This document shows, piece by piece, positions 1-8,501 of a stretch of 64,000 bases of DNA. Under the pieces are notes generated by a model. The model saw only the letters and a program-made list of their open reading frames with translations. It did not search any database and was not told the origin of the DNA. The translations under genes were made by a program, and so were the position numbers. Origin of the DNA: Pseudomonas fluorescens (GTDB lineage Bacteria > Pseudomonadota > Gammaproteobacteria > Pseudomonadales > Pseudomonadaceae); the NCBI RefSeq assembly GCF_002022275.1, contig NZ_MSDF01000014.1:352711-416710 (forward strand), read 5' to 3'. Within the stretch, counting starts at the first letter, position 1, and every line of letters starts with the position of its first letter.

Positions 1-10
1 CAGTGCGCAT
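1..10 (-). CDS. ssuA: start of probable sulfonate-binding protein SsuA (partial)
   Basis: Only the first three codons (Met-Arg-Thr) are inside the window, reading off the left edge. A GGAGAG ribosome binding site lies 6 bases before the ATG. The gene lies about 95 bases downstream of ssuE on the same strand, where ssuA sits in Pseudomonas sulfonate operons. Fluorescens-group SsuA proteins begin Met-Arg-Thr as I recall. The identity rests on context, not on sequence. Confidence 0.5.
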
Positions 11-105
11 GGCGCTCTCTCCAAATAGTGCGATGAGGGGGTTGGCTGCACCTGCTTGGCCGTTGGCGGCTGAGTAAGGTGAGTAGATCTTTAAATCGGT
101 GAGGC

Positions 106-699
106 TCAGATGCTCCAGCGAGCACTCAACAAACGTTCATTCAACACATGGGGGTCAAGCGGTTTGGGGCGACGGGCCATGGCGCTGTAGAAGGTCTCCA
201 GGGCCTCGTGCAAGCGGTGTTCGAGCACCGGCACCAGTTGCGCCTGGGCGCTGCCTTCGCCGTATGCGATCTGGCTGTCTTCGGCAAAAATGCCGTGGAG
301 CAATTCCTGGGCTTTGAGCGCTGACAACACTGGCTTCAAGGCGTAGTCCACCGCCAGCATGTGGGCGATGCTGCCGCCGGTGGCCATCGGCAAGACGATC
401 TTGTGGGCCAGGGCGCGTTCGGGCAGCAAGTCGAGCACGGTTTTCAGCGCGCCGGAAAACGAGGCTTTGTACACCGGCGTGGCGATGACCAAGCCGTCGG
501 CGTTGGCCACTTGTTGCAGCAGGTCGATGACCTTGGGGCTGTCGAAGCGCGCATGCAGCAAGTCTTCGGCCGGGAAGTCCCGTATCTGATAACTCACCAC
601 TTCCACGCCTTTGTCCTGCAGCCACTGACGGGTTTTATCCAGCAAGACCCCGGAGCGCGAACGCTGGCTGGGGCTGCCTCCAAGTGTTACGACCAGCAT
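106..699 (-). CDS. ssuE: NAD(P)H-dependent FMN reductase SsuE
   Basis: This 197-residue flavodoxin-fold reductase supplies reduced FMN to the SsuD monooxygenase, which releases sulfite from alkanesulfonates during sulfur starvation. The N-terminal [10 protein letters not shown] loop is the family's FMN-phosphate site, followed by [17 protein letters not shown], the conserved flavin-contact segment. Length matches the family (about 190-200). The ATG at 699 has AAGGA 8 bases upstream. It opens the ssu operon, with ssuA starting about 95 bases downstream. An AT-rich dyad at 774-793 lies in its promoter region and could bind a sulfur regulator such as CysB. Identity is secure; the regulation is inference. 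Confidence 0.93.
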   Translation of the reverse strand: MLVVTLGGSPSQRSRSGVLLDKTRQWLQDKGVEVVSYQIRDFPAEDLLHARFDSPKVIDLLQQVANADGLVIATPVYKASFSGALKTVLDLLPERALAHKIVLPMATGGSIAHMLAVDYALKPVLSALKAQELLHGIFAEDSQIAYGEGSAQAQLVPVLEHRLHEALETFYSAMARRPKPLDPHVLNERLLSARWSI

Positions 700-773
700 G
701 CGGGTATTCCTTGAGCAAGTGTCGGCGGTTCGCTGTGTGGCGATGTCGCCAAGATGGAGAGACCTTAGCAGCA

Positions 774-793
774 GATTTATATATCTATAAATC
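774..793. promoter_or_regulatory. AT-rich perfect dyad upstream of ssuE
   Basis: GATTTATA (774-781), spacer TATC, then TATAAATC (786-793): an 8-base perfect inverted repeat about 75 bases before the ssuE start, in a strongly AT-rich stretch (about 770-840) that contrasts with the GC-rich genes. It could be an operator for a sulfur-starvation regulator or part of the promoter. No protein assignment can be made from sequence. Confidence 0.4.
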
Positions 794-850
794 TCATTTT
801 TTCATTTGTTTATTCTTAAATTGAATATGAGCTTTATTAATCTGCGGGCG

Positions 851-875
851 AAAAAAAAGGCCGTCGAAACGGCCT
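851..875 (-). terminator. Rho-independent terminator after lsfA
   Basis: On the minus strand an AGGCCGTTTCGACGGCCT hairpin (7-8 bp stem) is followed by a run of eight T. It lies downstream of lsfA, beyond the REP pair, and would stop lsfA transcripts before ssuE. Confidence 0.8.
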
Positions 876-932
876 GAAAACCCCTGCTATGTGATTCGGT
901 TTCAATCCAGAATGTGTGGTGCATGTACCGGC

Positions 933-1004
933 GCCATCGCGGGCAAGCCCGGCTCCCACAGGGGAATGCGGTCAACTGTGGGAGCCGGGCTTGCCCGCGA
1001 TGGC
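933..1004. repeat. REP inverted pair downstream of lsfA
   Basis: Two facing REP units, GCCATCGCGGGCAAGCCC...CTCCCACA and its complement, are separated by about 15 bases. They are of the AGCCGGGCTTGCCCGCGAT subtype and lie 11 bases past the lsfA stop. Confidence 0.9.
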
Positions 1005-1014
1005 GGTCTGAGCC

Positions 1015-1653
1015 TTAACGGTTAGGTTGTGGGGTCAGTCGCAGGTACGGCTTCACCGCACGATACCCCTTCGGAAAGCGCTTCTTGATCTCTTCCTCGT
1101 CCTTGAGCGACGGCACGATCACCACTTCATCGCCATCCTGCCAGTTGGCGGGGGTGGCGACCTTGTGGTTGTCGGTCAGCTGCAGCGAATCAATGACCCG
1201 CAGGATTTCGTGGAAGTTGCGGCCGGTGCTGGCCGGGTAGGTAATGGTCAGGCGAATCTTCTTGTTCGGGTCGATCACGAACAAGGAACGCACGGTGAGG
1301 GTGTCACTGGCGTTCGGGTGGATCAGGTCGTAAAGGTCCGACACTTTGCGATCGGCATCGGCCAGGATCGGAAAGTTGACGACGGTATTCTGGGTTTCGT
1401 TGATGTCTTCGATCCACTTGTGGTGCGAGTCCACCGGGTCGACCGACAGGGCAATGGCTTTGACGCCGCGTTTGGCGAATTCATCCTTGAGCTTGGCGGT
1501 GAAGCCCAGCTCCGTGGTGCACACCGGGGTGAAGTCAGCCGGATGGGAAAACAGCACGCCCCAGCTATCGCCCAGCCATTCGTGGAAACGAATTTTGCCG
1601 GCGCTGGAATCCTGCTCGAAGTCGGGGGCGATGTCGCCCAGTCTTAGGCTCAT
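1015..1653 (-). CDS. lsfA: 1-Cys peroxiredoxin LsfA
   Basis: Thiol peroxidase of the Prx6 class that reduces hydrogen peroxide and alkyl hydroperoxides. LsfA is a known sulfate-starvation-induced protein of pseudomonads. The peroxidatic Cys45 sits in HPADFTPVCTTELGF and is the only cysteine in the 212 residues, which defines a 1-Cys enzyme needing an external thiol. The C-terminal arm (VVIVPSLKDEEEIKKRFPKG) is typical of Prx6 dimers. GGAG lies 8 bases before the ATG. It neighbours the ssu operon, consistent with a joint sulfur-scavenging and oxidative-stress role. An AT-rich dyad sits at 1717-1734 upstream. Confidence 0.93.
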   Translation of the reverse strand: MSLRLGDIAPDFEQDSSAGKIRFHEWLGDSWGVLFSHPADFTPVCTTELGFTAKLKDEFAKRGVKAIALSVDPVDSHHKWIEDINETQNTVVNFPILADADRKVSDLYDLIHPNASDTLTVRSLFVIDPNKKIRLTITYPASTGRNFHEILRVIDSLQLTDNHKVATPANWQDGDEVVIVPSLKDEEEIKKRFPKGYRAVKPYLRLTPQPNR

Positions 1654-1716
1654 GGTGTGGCTCCTGATGGGTGCTTATGGAGCCCACTGTGCATGGGTTG
1701 GAGATTATTTAAAAAG

Positions 1717-1734
1717 AATAAATATCGATTTATT
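1717..1734. promoter_or_regulatory. AT-rich perfect dyad upstream of lsfA
   Basis: AATAAAT (1717-1723), spacer ATCG, ATTTATT (1728-1734). The perfect 7-base inverted repeat lies about 65 bases before the lsfA start. Like the dyad before ssuE it has a 4-base spacer and an ATAAAT/ATTTAT core, so both sulfur-related promoters carry a similar element. The binding protein is unknown. Confidence 0.4.
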
Positions 1735-1888
1735 TAGACGATAAAAGAATATTAAAAATCTGTTCATTGGACGCCGCAACGGGCGAGGAGCACCATTGAT
1801 TCCAAGGTTCGAGAAGGCCTTGAGACGCTGTACAAAGAGGGGATTCAGGAAGGGCTTGCGGGGGTTGAGCCCGACTTGAAGCAACATA

Positions 1889-1915
1889 CCTTGCCCGGCA
1901 TTGCGCCGGGCAAGG
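1889..1915 (-). terminator. hairpin after the OprD-family porin gene
   Basis: CCTTGCCCGGC, loop ATTGC, GCCGGGCAAGG: an 11-bp perfect stem beginning about 10 bases after the porin stop codon. There is no good U-run, so it may stabilise the mRNA 3' end or be a weak terminator. Confidence 0.55.
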
Positions 1916-1925
1916 CTTTACGCAG

Positions 1926-3284
1926 TTACTTGAACGCGTAGCTGTAGCTGACGATTACGCGGTTTTCGTCCTGGGAACGGGTGTTCACCAGGTCGGTACG
2001 CCACATAGCGTTTTTCCAGGCTACGCCGAGGTTTTTCAGCGGGCCTTCCGGAACAACGTAAGCCAGAGTCAGGTCGCGTTCCCACTCGGTTTTTTCACCG
2101 ACGACGGTGTCGATGTTGCTGCCTTTGAGGTAAACAACACCAGCGGTCAGGCCAGGTACGCCGACTTTGGCGAAGTCATAGGCATAACGTGCTTGCCAGG
2201 TACGCTCGCCAGCGCGGGCGAACTTCTGGATCTGCATGTCGGTGGTGGTGCTGTTGGACGAACCGTCACCCTGGTTCAACCAAGGGAAGTCGCTGTCGCC
2301 CTTGGTGTACTGGTAGCCAGCACCGAAGGTGTGACCGGCAACCGAGTACAACGCCAGGTAGCTGTACAGATCGTTGTCGACCTTGCCTTTAACCTTGGTG
2401 GCGTTGGTCGGGTGATCCGAGTAGTAACCGGTGGTGTAGTAGCCCGCTTCGTTACCGTTGGCACCGTTGTCACGGCTGCGGTAGTAGCGCAGGTCACTTT
2501 TCAGCACGCCAGGACCGATAGCCCAGTTGTGGACCAGGCCCAGGAAGTTCTGCGCGTAGAAGTCCTTCAGCTCGCCGAAGTAGTACGAAGCGGTCAGATC
2601 TTTGGTGATTTTGTAGTCAGCACCGGCGTAGTAGAACTTGTTGACGAAGTTGCCTGCGTCGTAGTTCGAGCTACCGTTGGCGCCAGCCAGCGACAGGCCT
2701 TCGTTGTTGCTGGAGTTACGGCCTTTGGCGTGCTCGATCTGACCAGCGGTCAGGGTCAAGTCTTTGATCTCGTTGGAAGAGATCTCGCCGCCCTGGAAGG
2801 TTTGTGGCAGCAGACGACCGTCGTTGGTCTTGATGACCGGGTTGTTTGGCTGCAGGGTGCCGATTTTCAGCACGGTCTGGGAGATTTTGACCTTACCGGT
2901 CACACCCAGGCTGGCAAAATCGTTGACGGCTTTGTTGCCATCGCTTGGGAACACGGTACCGCCCGAAGCAGTGCCAGTGTAGTTACCGTGTTCGGCACGG
3001 CTGGAATCCAGGCGCACGCCGTACAGGCCGATTGCATCAAGACCGAAGCCAACAGTCCCTTGGGTGAAGCCGGAGATGAAGCGCAGGTCGAAACCCTGGC
3101 CCCATTCAGCGTTCTTGTTGCGGGTGTTGGACGTGCCGGATGGCTGGCCATCGCGGTTGTCGGTGTTGATGTAGAAGTTACGCAACCCCAGCGTAACCTT
3201 GCTGTCATCGATGAAACCGGCGGAGTTCGCCTGTTGGGCAACCGCAGCCAAAGCTACAGCCAACGCCAATGTTGACTTCTTCAT
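1926..3284 (-). CDS. OprD-family outer membrane porin
   Basis: A 452-residue precursor of an 18-stranded substrate-specific porin of the OprD/OccD-OccK family, which lets small carboxylates, amino acids or peptides cross the outer membrane. It has a clear signal peptide (MKKSTLALAVALAAVAQQANSA) followed by GFIDDSKVTLGLRNFY, the usual OprD-family start of the mature barrel. The strands alternate aromatic and polar residues, and the protein ends in RVIVSYSYAFK. Similarity to OprE/OprQ-type members is my impression, but substrate cannot be read from sequence. A strong ribosome binding site (GAGAGGAG) precedes the ATG. It is transcribed alone and followed by a hairpin. Confidence 0.88.
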   Translation of the reverse strand: MKKSTLALAVALAAVAQQANSAGFIDDSKVTLGLRNFYINTDNRDGQPSGTSNTRNKNAEWGQGFDLRFISGFTQGTVGFGLDAIGLYGVRLDSSRAEHGNYTGTASGGTVFPSDGNKAVNDFASLGVTGKVKISQTVLKIGTLQPNNPVIKTNDGRLLPQTFQGGEISSNEIKDLTLTAGQIEHAKGRNSSNNEGLSLAGANGSSNYDAGNFVNKFYYAGADYKITKDLTASYYFGELKDFYAQNFLGLVHNWAIGPGVLKSDLRYYRSRDNGANGNEAGYYTTGYYSDHPTNATKVKGKVDNDLYSYLALYSVAGHTFGAGYQYTKGDSDFPWLNQGDGSSNSTTTDMQIQKFARAGERTWQARYAYDFAKVGVPGLTAGVVYLKGSNIDTVVGEKTEWERDLTLAYVVPEGPLKNLGVAWKNAMWRTDLVNTRSQDENRVIVSYSYAFK

Positions 3285-3653
3285 GTACCGCTCCTCTCAT
3301 TTCTAATTTTTGTATTTCTTAGGTCCCGGGTCTGACGCCCTGGATCCACAGATGCGCGATTAGCGCCGGATAGTGACTACCAAGTCAATCGTAACTTTGT
3401 ATGTCTACTACCTTCGTCTAACCGCAGTTGATTTGGTCCCTGCAGGGTAATGAGTTTTTCATACACCCAAAAAGAATGTTTTCATTCTTTTTCATACGAT
3501 TCAGGCATAAGACTTTTCATAAAGCGAGCCGGCAGCGTAGACCAACTGCTCCATTAGCTAATGCCTGAACGGTATTTATCTGCCTTTTTTTAGATCGATT
3601 AGCGTGGCCGTACTGTTGCATACGTCACCGACGATCAAAAAGGCGACGCCATC
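3285..3653. other. porin upstream region, no gene
   Basis: This 369-base gap holds the porin promoter and leader and, near its middle, a perfect A/T-rich palindrome (3469-3492). I see no open frame with a plausible start and no REP unit. Confidence 0.6.
3469..3492. promoter_or_regulatory. 10-bp perfect inverted repeat upstream of the porin
   Basis: AAAAAGAATG, spacer TTTT, CATTCTTTTT. The palindrome lies about 185 bases upstream of the porin start and about 160 bases upstream of the decayed gene. It could be an operator. As a terminator it would be weak, since the stem is A-T rich, although either strand ends in T. Confidence 0.45.
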
Positions 3654-4133
3654 ATGGCCAAACGCACATCCTCCCGTCAATTTGTTACAGTTTTTGTGTC
3701 ACTAATAATTTCTTTTGGTGTCCAAGCGGCCAATTTCACCGGCGGCTACCAAACCGGTATTAGCCCCTTTCGTATCGGCACAGATCAGCGCTTCTGAAGA
3801 CTTACCGCTGAGTCTGGCGGGCAATGCCCTTCGTCCCAATCTCTCATTACAGCCTGCTCGATGCCCTGAAGCATTGGAGGCCGGACACCCAACAGGTCAA
3901 CGTGGTGAAGCGGCAGCCGGGCGAAATTCGCAAGACCGATAAAACCCTGAAAGACACGACCCAATTGAGCGGGTGGGCGCTCCGACGTTTGAAACGTGGG
4001 TGGCACGCAAGGATTTGGCGGGAAAATATCTTGACGTAGTGGACAGGTTTACAAGGATTCAGAGCAGGCTCAAAAAATCGCCAAATTGACAGGTTACTCG
4101 GCGCTCGTCACAGACACGTTCATCTGCCAATAA
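3654..4133 (+). pseudogene. decayed small secreted-protein gene, several frameshifts
   Basis: An ATG at 3654 opens a 47-codon frame that reads like a signal peptide (basic MAKRTSSRQF, hydrophobic VTVFVSLIISFGVQA, then ANFTGGYQTG) and stops at 3797. Protein-like sequence then continues in other frames: LPLSLAGNAL (about 3800-3835), HYSLLDALKHWRPDTQQVNV (about 3845-3905) through to about 3970, APTFETWVARKDLAGKYLDV (about 3975-4045), and KDSEQAQKIAKLTGYSALV to a stop at 4133. Joined, they would make an exported protein of about 155 residues needing at least three or four frameshifts. I do not recognise the family. The alternative is non-coding DNA with chance open frames. Confidence 0.5.
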
Positions 4134-4144
4134 ATGCAACCAAC

Positions 4145-4231
4145 TGTGGGAGCTGGCTTGCCTGCGATGCTGACAACTCGGTCTTCCAGTGAAACCGAGG
4201 TGATGCAATCGCAGGCAAGCCAGCTCCCACA
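4145..4231. repeat. REP inverted pair between decayed gene and argA
   Basis: TGTGGGAGCTGGCTTGCCTGCGAT faces ATCGCAGGCAAGCCAGCTCCCACA across a spacer of about 40 bases. It is of the AGCTGGCTTGCCTGCGAT subtype. The right arm lies about 20 bases past the argA stop. Confidence 0.9.
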
Positions 4232-4252
4232 CAAGCCAGCGTTGCGCTTGGG

Positions 4253-5551
4253 TCAGAGAGCCTTCTCGAAAATCTTCGAATTACGCTGATAGTTGTACAG
4301 CGACGCCCGCGCCGACGGCAGGCGATCCACCGTACTCGGCACAAACCCCCGCTCACGGAACCAGTGAGCGGTTCGGGTGGTGAGTACAAACAACGTCTTC
4401 AACCCCTGCGCGCGCGCGCGGGTCTCGATGCGCTCCAGCAACTCATCACCGCGACCGCCGTGGCGGTACTCCGGGTTCACCGCCAGGCACGCCAGCTCAC
4501 CGGCATCGGAATCGGCGATCTGATACAGCGCCGCACAGGCGATGATCATGCCTTCGCGCTCGACCACGCTGAACTGCTCAATCTCACGCTCCAGCACTTC
4601 CCGCGAACGCCGCACCAGAATGCCCTGCTCTTCCAGCGGGCTGATCAGGTCGAGCAAACCGCCGACGTCTTCAATTGCTGCTTCGCGCACCAGCTCGAAT
4701 TGCTCCTGAGCCACCAGCGTACCGCCGCCGTCCCGGGTAAACAGCTCGGTGAGCAAGGCGCCGTCCTCGGCGTAACTCACAATATGGCTACGCCCTACCC
4801 CGCCACGGCAAGCCTCGGCAGCGGCATCGAGCAGTTCCGCCTGGTAATTGCTGCCCAGGCGCAGGAGGTGCGCCGGTACTTGCTGTGGACCCAATTCACG
4901 CACCAGACGGCCATGCTCGTCGATCAGGCCCAGGTCGGCGCCAAACAACAGCAACTTGTCGGCGCCCAGGTCAATGGCGGCGCGGGTGGCCACGTCTTCG
5001 CAGGCCAGGTTGAAGATTTCACCGGTGGGCGAGTAGCCCAGGGGCGACAACAGCACGATAGAGCGCTCGTCCAGCAGGCGGTTGATGCCCTTGCGGTCGA
5101 CGCGGCGCACTTCGCCGGTGTGGTGATAGTCCACGCCTTCGAGCACGCCGATCGGCCGCGCCGTCACCAGGTTGCCGCTGGCCACGCGCAGGCGCGAGCC
5201 CTGCATGGGCGAGGACGCCATGTCCATCGACAGGCGCGCCTCAATGGCGATACGCAAGTGGCCGACCGCGTCGATCACACACTCCAGCGTCGCGGCATCG
5301 GTGATGCGCAGGCCTTCGTGGTAAGCCGGGGTCAGGCCGCGTGCTTCAAGACGGGTTTCGATCTGTGGGCGTGAGCCGTGAACCAGCACCAGCCGCACAC
5401 CCAGGCTGTGCAGCAGCACCAGGTCGTGGACGATATTGCCGAAGTTCGGATGTTCCACACCGTCGCCGGGCAGCATGACTACAAAGGTGCAGTCCCGGTG
5501 AGCATTGATGTAGGGCGAAGCGTGACGAAGCCAATTAACGTATTCGGGCAT
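4253..5551 (-). CDS. argA: N-acetylglutamate synthase ArgA
   Basis: Makes N-acetylglutamate from glutamate and acetyl-CoA, the first step of arginine synthesis in the cytoplasm. At 432 residues it matches the classical bifunctional-looking NAGS. Residues about 10-280 form an amino-acid-kinase-like domain (FVVMLPGDGVEHPNFGNIVHDL), which in this family binds arginine as feedback inhibitor. Residues about 290-425 form a GNAT acetyltransferase domain with VNPEYRHGGRGDELLERIE, the acetyl-CoA pyrophosphate loop. argE lies just upstream on the same strand, divided by about 135 bases, so the two arginine genes may be co-transcribed. Confidence 0.95.
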   Translation of the reverse strand: MPEYVNWLRHASPYINAHRDCTFVVMLPGDGVEHPNFGNIVHDLVLLHSLGVRLVLVHGSRPQIETRLEARGLTPAYHEGLRITDAATLECVIDAVGHLRIAIEARLSMDMASSPMQGSRLRVASGNLVTARPIGVLEGVDYHHTGEVRRVDRKGINRLLDERSIVLLSPLGYSPTGEIFNLACEDVATRAAIDLGADKLLLFGADLGLIDEHGRLVRELGPQQVPAHLLRLGSNYQAELLDAAAEACRGGVGRSHIVSYAEDGALLTELFTRDGGGTLVAQEQFELVREAAIEDVGGLLDLISPLEEQGILVRRSREVLEREIEQFSVVEREGMIIACAALYQIADSDAGELACLAVNPEYRHGGRGDELLERIETRARAQGLKTLFVLTTRTAHWFRERGFVPSTVDRLPSARASLYNYQRNSKIFEKAL

Positions 5552-5686
5552 AACACCTGGGCCTGTAATAAAAAGCAGCCGAAAAAGGATGAATCGTGAA
5601 AGCGCACAACGGGCTGATGGTTATCGTCGGAACAGGCTTGGCGACACGCTCGCTCTCCTTCTATGTACGAATGGGCAGGGGTTAAT

Positions 5687-6835
5687 TTACGCGGGCTTCA
5701 GGCAGTAATGCCCGATCAGTTCACGCAATAGACGCACTGTAGGCGTCAAGCGTGACATTTCAAGGTACTCACCCGGCTGGTGAGCGCAGGCGATATCGCC
5801 GGGGCCCAATACCAGGGTTTCGCAACCGAGGCGCTGAAGATAAGGCGCTTCGGTGCCGAACGCTACTGCTTCGGCGCGATGACCGGTCAATCGTTCCGCA
5901 ACCCGCACCAGCTCGGCGTCTTCGGCTTGCTCGAACGGCGGCACTTCGGGGAACAACGGCGCGTAATCAATCTTCACTTTATGGCGCTCGGCCAAGGGCT
6001 CGAGCTTCTGCCGGATGGCGTCGCGCAGTACCTGAGGGTCCATGCCCGGCAGCGGCCGCAGGTCGAATTCCAGGGAACACTGGCCGCAGATACGGTTGGG
6101 GTTATCACCGCCATGGATGCAGCCGAAATTCATGGTCGGTTGCGGCACACTGAATTGCGGGTTGCGGTACTCGCGCTGCCAGGCCAGCCGCAGGCCACGC
6201 AGCTCACCAATGGCGTCATGCATGGCTTCAAGGGCGCTGTGGCCCAGGCTTGGATCCGACGAATGGCCACTTTGGCCGAGGATGTCGATGCGCTCCATCA
6301 TCACGCCTTTGTGCAGGCGGATCGGCTTGAGGCCGGTCGGCTCGCCGATGACTGCCGCGCGGCCCAACGGGCGCCCGGCCTCAGCCAGCGCGCGGGCGCC
6401 GGACATCGAGCTTTCTTCATCGCACGTGGCAAGGATCAACAGCGGCTGCTTGAACGGTTGGTCCAGCAACGGCAACACGGCTTCAATCGCCAAGGCGAAA
6501 AAGCCCTTCATATCGCAGCTGCCCAGGCCTACCCAGCGGCCGTCGACTTCCGTCAACTTGAGCGGATCGGTCTTCCACAACGCGGCGTCATACGGAACGG
6601 TATCGCTATGCCCCGCCAGCACCAGGCCACCGGGGCCGCTGCCGAAAGTCGCCAGCAGGTTGAATTTGCCGGGGCTGACTTGCTGGATGTCGATGGCGAA
6701 ACCCAAATCGCCCAGCCAACTGGCAAGCAAATCGATCACCGGGCGGTTGGTCTGGTCGAGAGACGCTTGGGTGCAACTGACCGAAGGCGCGGCAATCAAT
6801 GCGGCGAACTGCTCTTTCATGGACGGTAACGGCAT
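5687..6835 (-). CDS. argE: acetylornithine deacetylase ArgE
   Basis: M20-family di-zinc hydrolase that releases ornithine from N-acetylornithine. The metal and catalytic set is visible: LAGHSDTVP (His, Asp), GLGSCDMKGFFAL (bridging Asp), CDEESSMSGA (general base Glu and metal Glu), IGEPTG, and a late His in CAHQPGEYL. I chose the ATG at 6835 (MPLPSMKEQF, 382 residues), which has GGAAG about 15 bases upstream. An in-frame extension to 6937 is possible but reads into the promoter of the divergent CYTH-CHAD gene. Pseudomonads also recycle the acetyl group with ArgJ, so ArgE may be accessory or act on related N-acyl amino acids. Confidence 0.88.
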   Translation of the reverse strand: MPLPSMKEQFAALIAAPSVSCTQASLDQTNRPVIDLLASWLGDLGFAIDIQQVSPGKFNLLATFGSGPGGLVLAGHSDTVPYDAALWKTDPLKLTEVDGRWVGLGSCDMKGFFALAIEAVLPLLDQPFKQPLLILATCDEESSMSGARALAEAGRPLGRAAVIGEPTGLKPIRLHKGVMMERIDILGQSGHSSDPSLGHSALEAMHDAIGELRGLRLAWQREYRNPQFSVPQPTMNFGCIHGGDNPNRICGQCSLEFDLRPLPGMDPQVLRDAIRQKLEPLAERHKVKIDYAPLFPEVPPFEQAEDAELVRVAERLTGHRAEAVAFGTEAPYLQRLGCETLVLGPGDIACAHQPGEYLEMSRLTPTVRLLRELIGHYCLKPA

Positions 6836-6993
6836 GCGCGGTCTCTCAACTTCCCGGATGAGCCCCACTATAGAGCCATCTGCACACCACAATAAACCGT
6901 TGCGGCACGTTGCCGGGCTCAGTCCTGTACACTGCACGGCCTTGGCAGCCTCTCTTTTCCCCGGCTGCGCTCCCGATCCTGGATTTTCCGGCC

Positions 6994-8361
6994 ATGCAGA
7001 AAGAAACCGAAATCAAGCTCCGTGTCAGCCGCGAAACACTCGCCGCGCTGCGTGAGCACCCGTTACTGAAAAAACGCAACAAAAGTGGCTGGGAACGCCG
7101 TGAGTTGATGAACCAGTATTTCGACACCCCCGAGCGCGACCTGGCCCAGGCCAAAGTCGCCCTGCGCCTGCGCAAGGACGGTGACGAGATCATCCAGACC
7201 CTCAAGACCCGCGGCCAAAGCATCGCCGGCTTGTCGGAACGCAACGAGTACAACTGGGACTTGCCCAAAGCCAAGCTTGACGTGAAGAAACTCGACGGCG
7301 AATGCTGGCCCGAGCAACTGGCCGAGCTGGACAAAAAGACCCTCAAGCCAATCTTCACCACCGATTTTGTGCGTGAACGCGCCGAAATCGCCTGGGGCCG
7401 TGGCAAGGCCAAAGTGGTCATCGAAGCCGCGCTGGACCTCGGTCATGTAGTGGTCGGCAAGCAGAAAGAAGAAATCTGCGAGCTGGAACTGGAACTGCGC
7501 GAAGGTGAACCGGCTGCTCTGCTCGAATTGGCTGCCGAACTGGCCGCGACCCTCGCACTGATGCCGTGCGATATCAGCAAGGCCGAGCGCGGCTACCGTC
7601 TGTATGACGCCAGCAGCTACTCCCTGAGCCTGCCAGCACCCGACATTCAGGCCGAAATGCCGTTGGACGATGCCTTCGCCGCGATCATGTGGCACCTGCT
7701 CGGCAGCAGCCAGCGTCTGGCCGAGCAATACCGTTTCAACGGCCACTGGCGTCTGTTGCAGGACTGGGTCGACAACCTCGGCGAATTGCGCGCGCTGATC
7801 GGCAGCCTCGGCCAGGCCGCGCCGCGTCAATCCACCAGCGAACTGCGCAGCGCACTCGATGCCTTGCTGGAAGACTGGCGCCCGCTGGTACAAGCCGGCG
7901 ACGATGATGAAGACATCCGCAAAGCCGCGCCGGAACAGTTCGTCGAAGAATTGGACGACGTGCGCTGGGGCCTGTTCTCACTGAGCTTGTCGCGTTGGTT
8001 ACTCGCCCGTACCTGGACTGCCGACCGCAACGTGCGTGGCAACCGCCAGGGCGCCGCACAAATCACCAACTGGCTGCCGCGCCTGTTGGCCGACGACGCC
8101 GTCGCCCTGCAACTGCCGCGCTACCAGCAGCAGCCGGAAGATTTGGCCGAGCAACTGCCGCGTATCGAGCGTATTCAGGCGTGGCTGCACCATGCACGTC
8201 AGGTGGTGGACATTGCAGAGCTGGACCGTTTGTATGGCGAGCTGAACAAGTTGGCGCAACTGGCCAATCAGCCGATCACCGATGAGTCGCTGGATGCGCG
8301 TATGCATCAGGCGATTGCGGTGTATCAGAATCGCGCCTGGAAAACCTTGCTGCGCCTGTAA
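6994..8361 (+). CDS. CYTH-CHAD domain inorganic triphosphatase
   Basis: The 455-residue protein begins MQKETEIKLRV, which carries the ExExK signature of CYTH triphosphate-tunnel enzymes (residues 1 to about 200). The rest, from about 215, is an alpha-helical CHAD domain rich in His, Arg and Lys, linked in other bacteria to polyphosphate binding. The E. coli relative YgiF hydrolyses inorganic tripolyphosphate. The start at 6994 was chosen because the ExExK motif must be at the extreme N terminus; an upstream in-frame ATG at 6910 would add an unlikely leader. It is divergent from argE. The link to the ppk/ppx genes later in the window is by chemistry only. Confidence 0.87.
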   Translation: MQKETEIKLRVSRETLAALREHPLLKKRNKSGWERRELMNQYFDTPERDLAQAKVALRLRKDGDEIIQTLKTRGQSIAGLSERNEYNWDLPKAKLDVKKLDGECWPEQLAELDKKTLKPIFTTDFVRERAEIAWGRGKAKVVIEAALDLGHVVVGKQKEEICELELELREGEPAALLELAAELAATLALMPCDISKAERGYRLYDASSYSLSLPAPDIQAEMPLDDAFAAIMWHLLGSSQRLAEQYRFNGHWRLLQDWVDNLGELRALIGSLGQAAPRQSTSELRSALDALLEDWRPLVQAGDDDEDIRKAAPEQFVEELDDVRWGLFSLSLSRWLLARTWTADRNVRGNRQGAAQITNWLPRLLADDAVALQLPRYQQQPEDLAEQLPRIERIQAWLHHARQVVDIAELDRLYGELNKLAQLANQPITDESLDARMHQAIAVYQNRAWKTLLRL

Positions 8362-8500
8362 GATCGCTATCGCGGGCAAGCCCGGCTCCCACAGTGGAAT
8401 GCGTTCCAATGTGGGAGCGGGCTTGCTCGCGAAAGCGGAGTGTCAGTCACTGAATGTGTGTCTGATCCACCGCTTTCGCGAGCAAGCCCGCTCCCACACG
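8362..8500. repeat. cluster of three REP units
   Basis: One unit of the CGCGGGCAAGCCCGGCTCCCACA type (about 8369-8393) is followed by a facing pair of the AGCGGGCTTGCTCGCGAAAGC type (about 8409-8438 and 8469-8498). They fill the whole gap between the convergent CYTH-CHAD and Lrp-type genes. Confidence 0.9.
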
Positions 8501-8501
8501 G

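Noticed and set aside
1705..1887. 60-codon open frame on the minus strand between lsfA and the porin gene
   Set aside because: It covers the lsfA promoter dyad, has no ribosome binding site that I can see and matches no family I know.
1770..1934. plus-strand open frame reading DSKVREGLETLYKEGIQEG, which looks protein-like
   Set aside because: It has no start codon, a stop lies just upstream, and it runs through the porin hairpin into the porin gene end. It may be a remnant but the support is too weak.
8362..8500. repeated hairpins that might be taken for a CRISPR array
   Set aside because: The units are palindromic REP sequences with irregular spacing, without unique spacers or cas genes.
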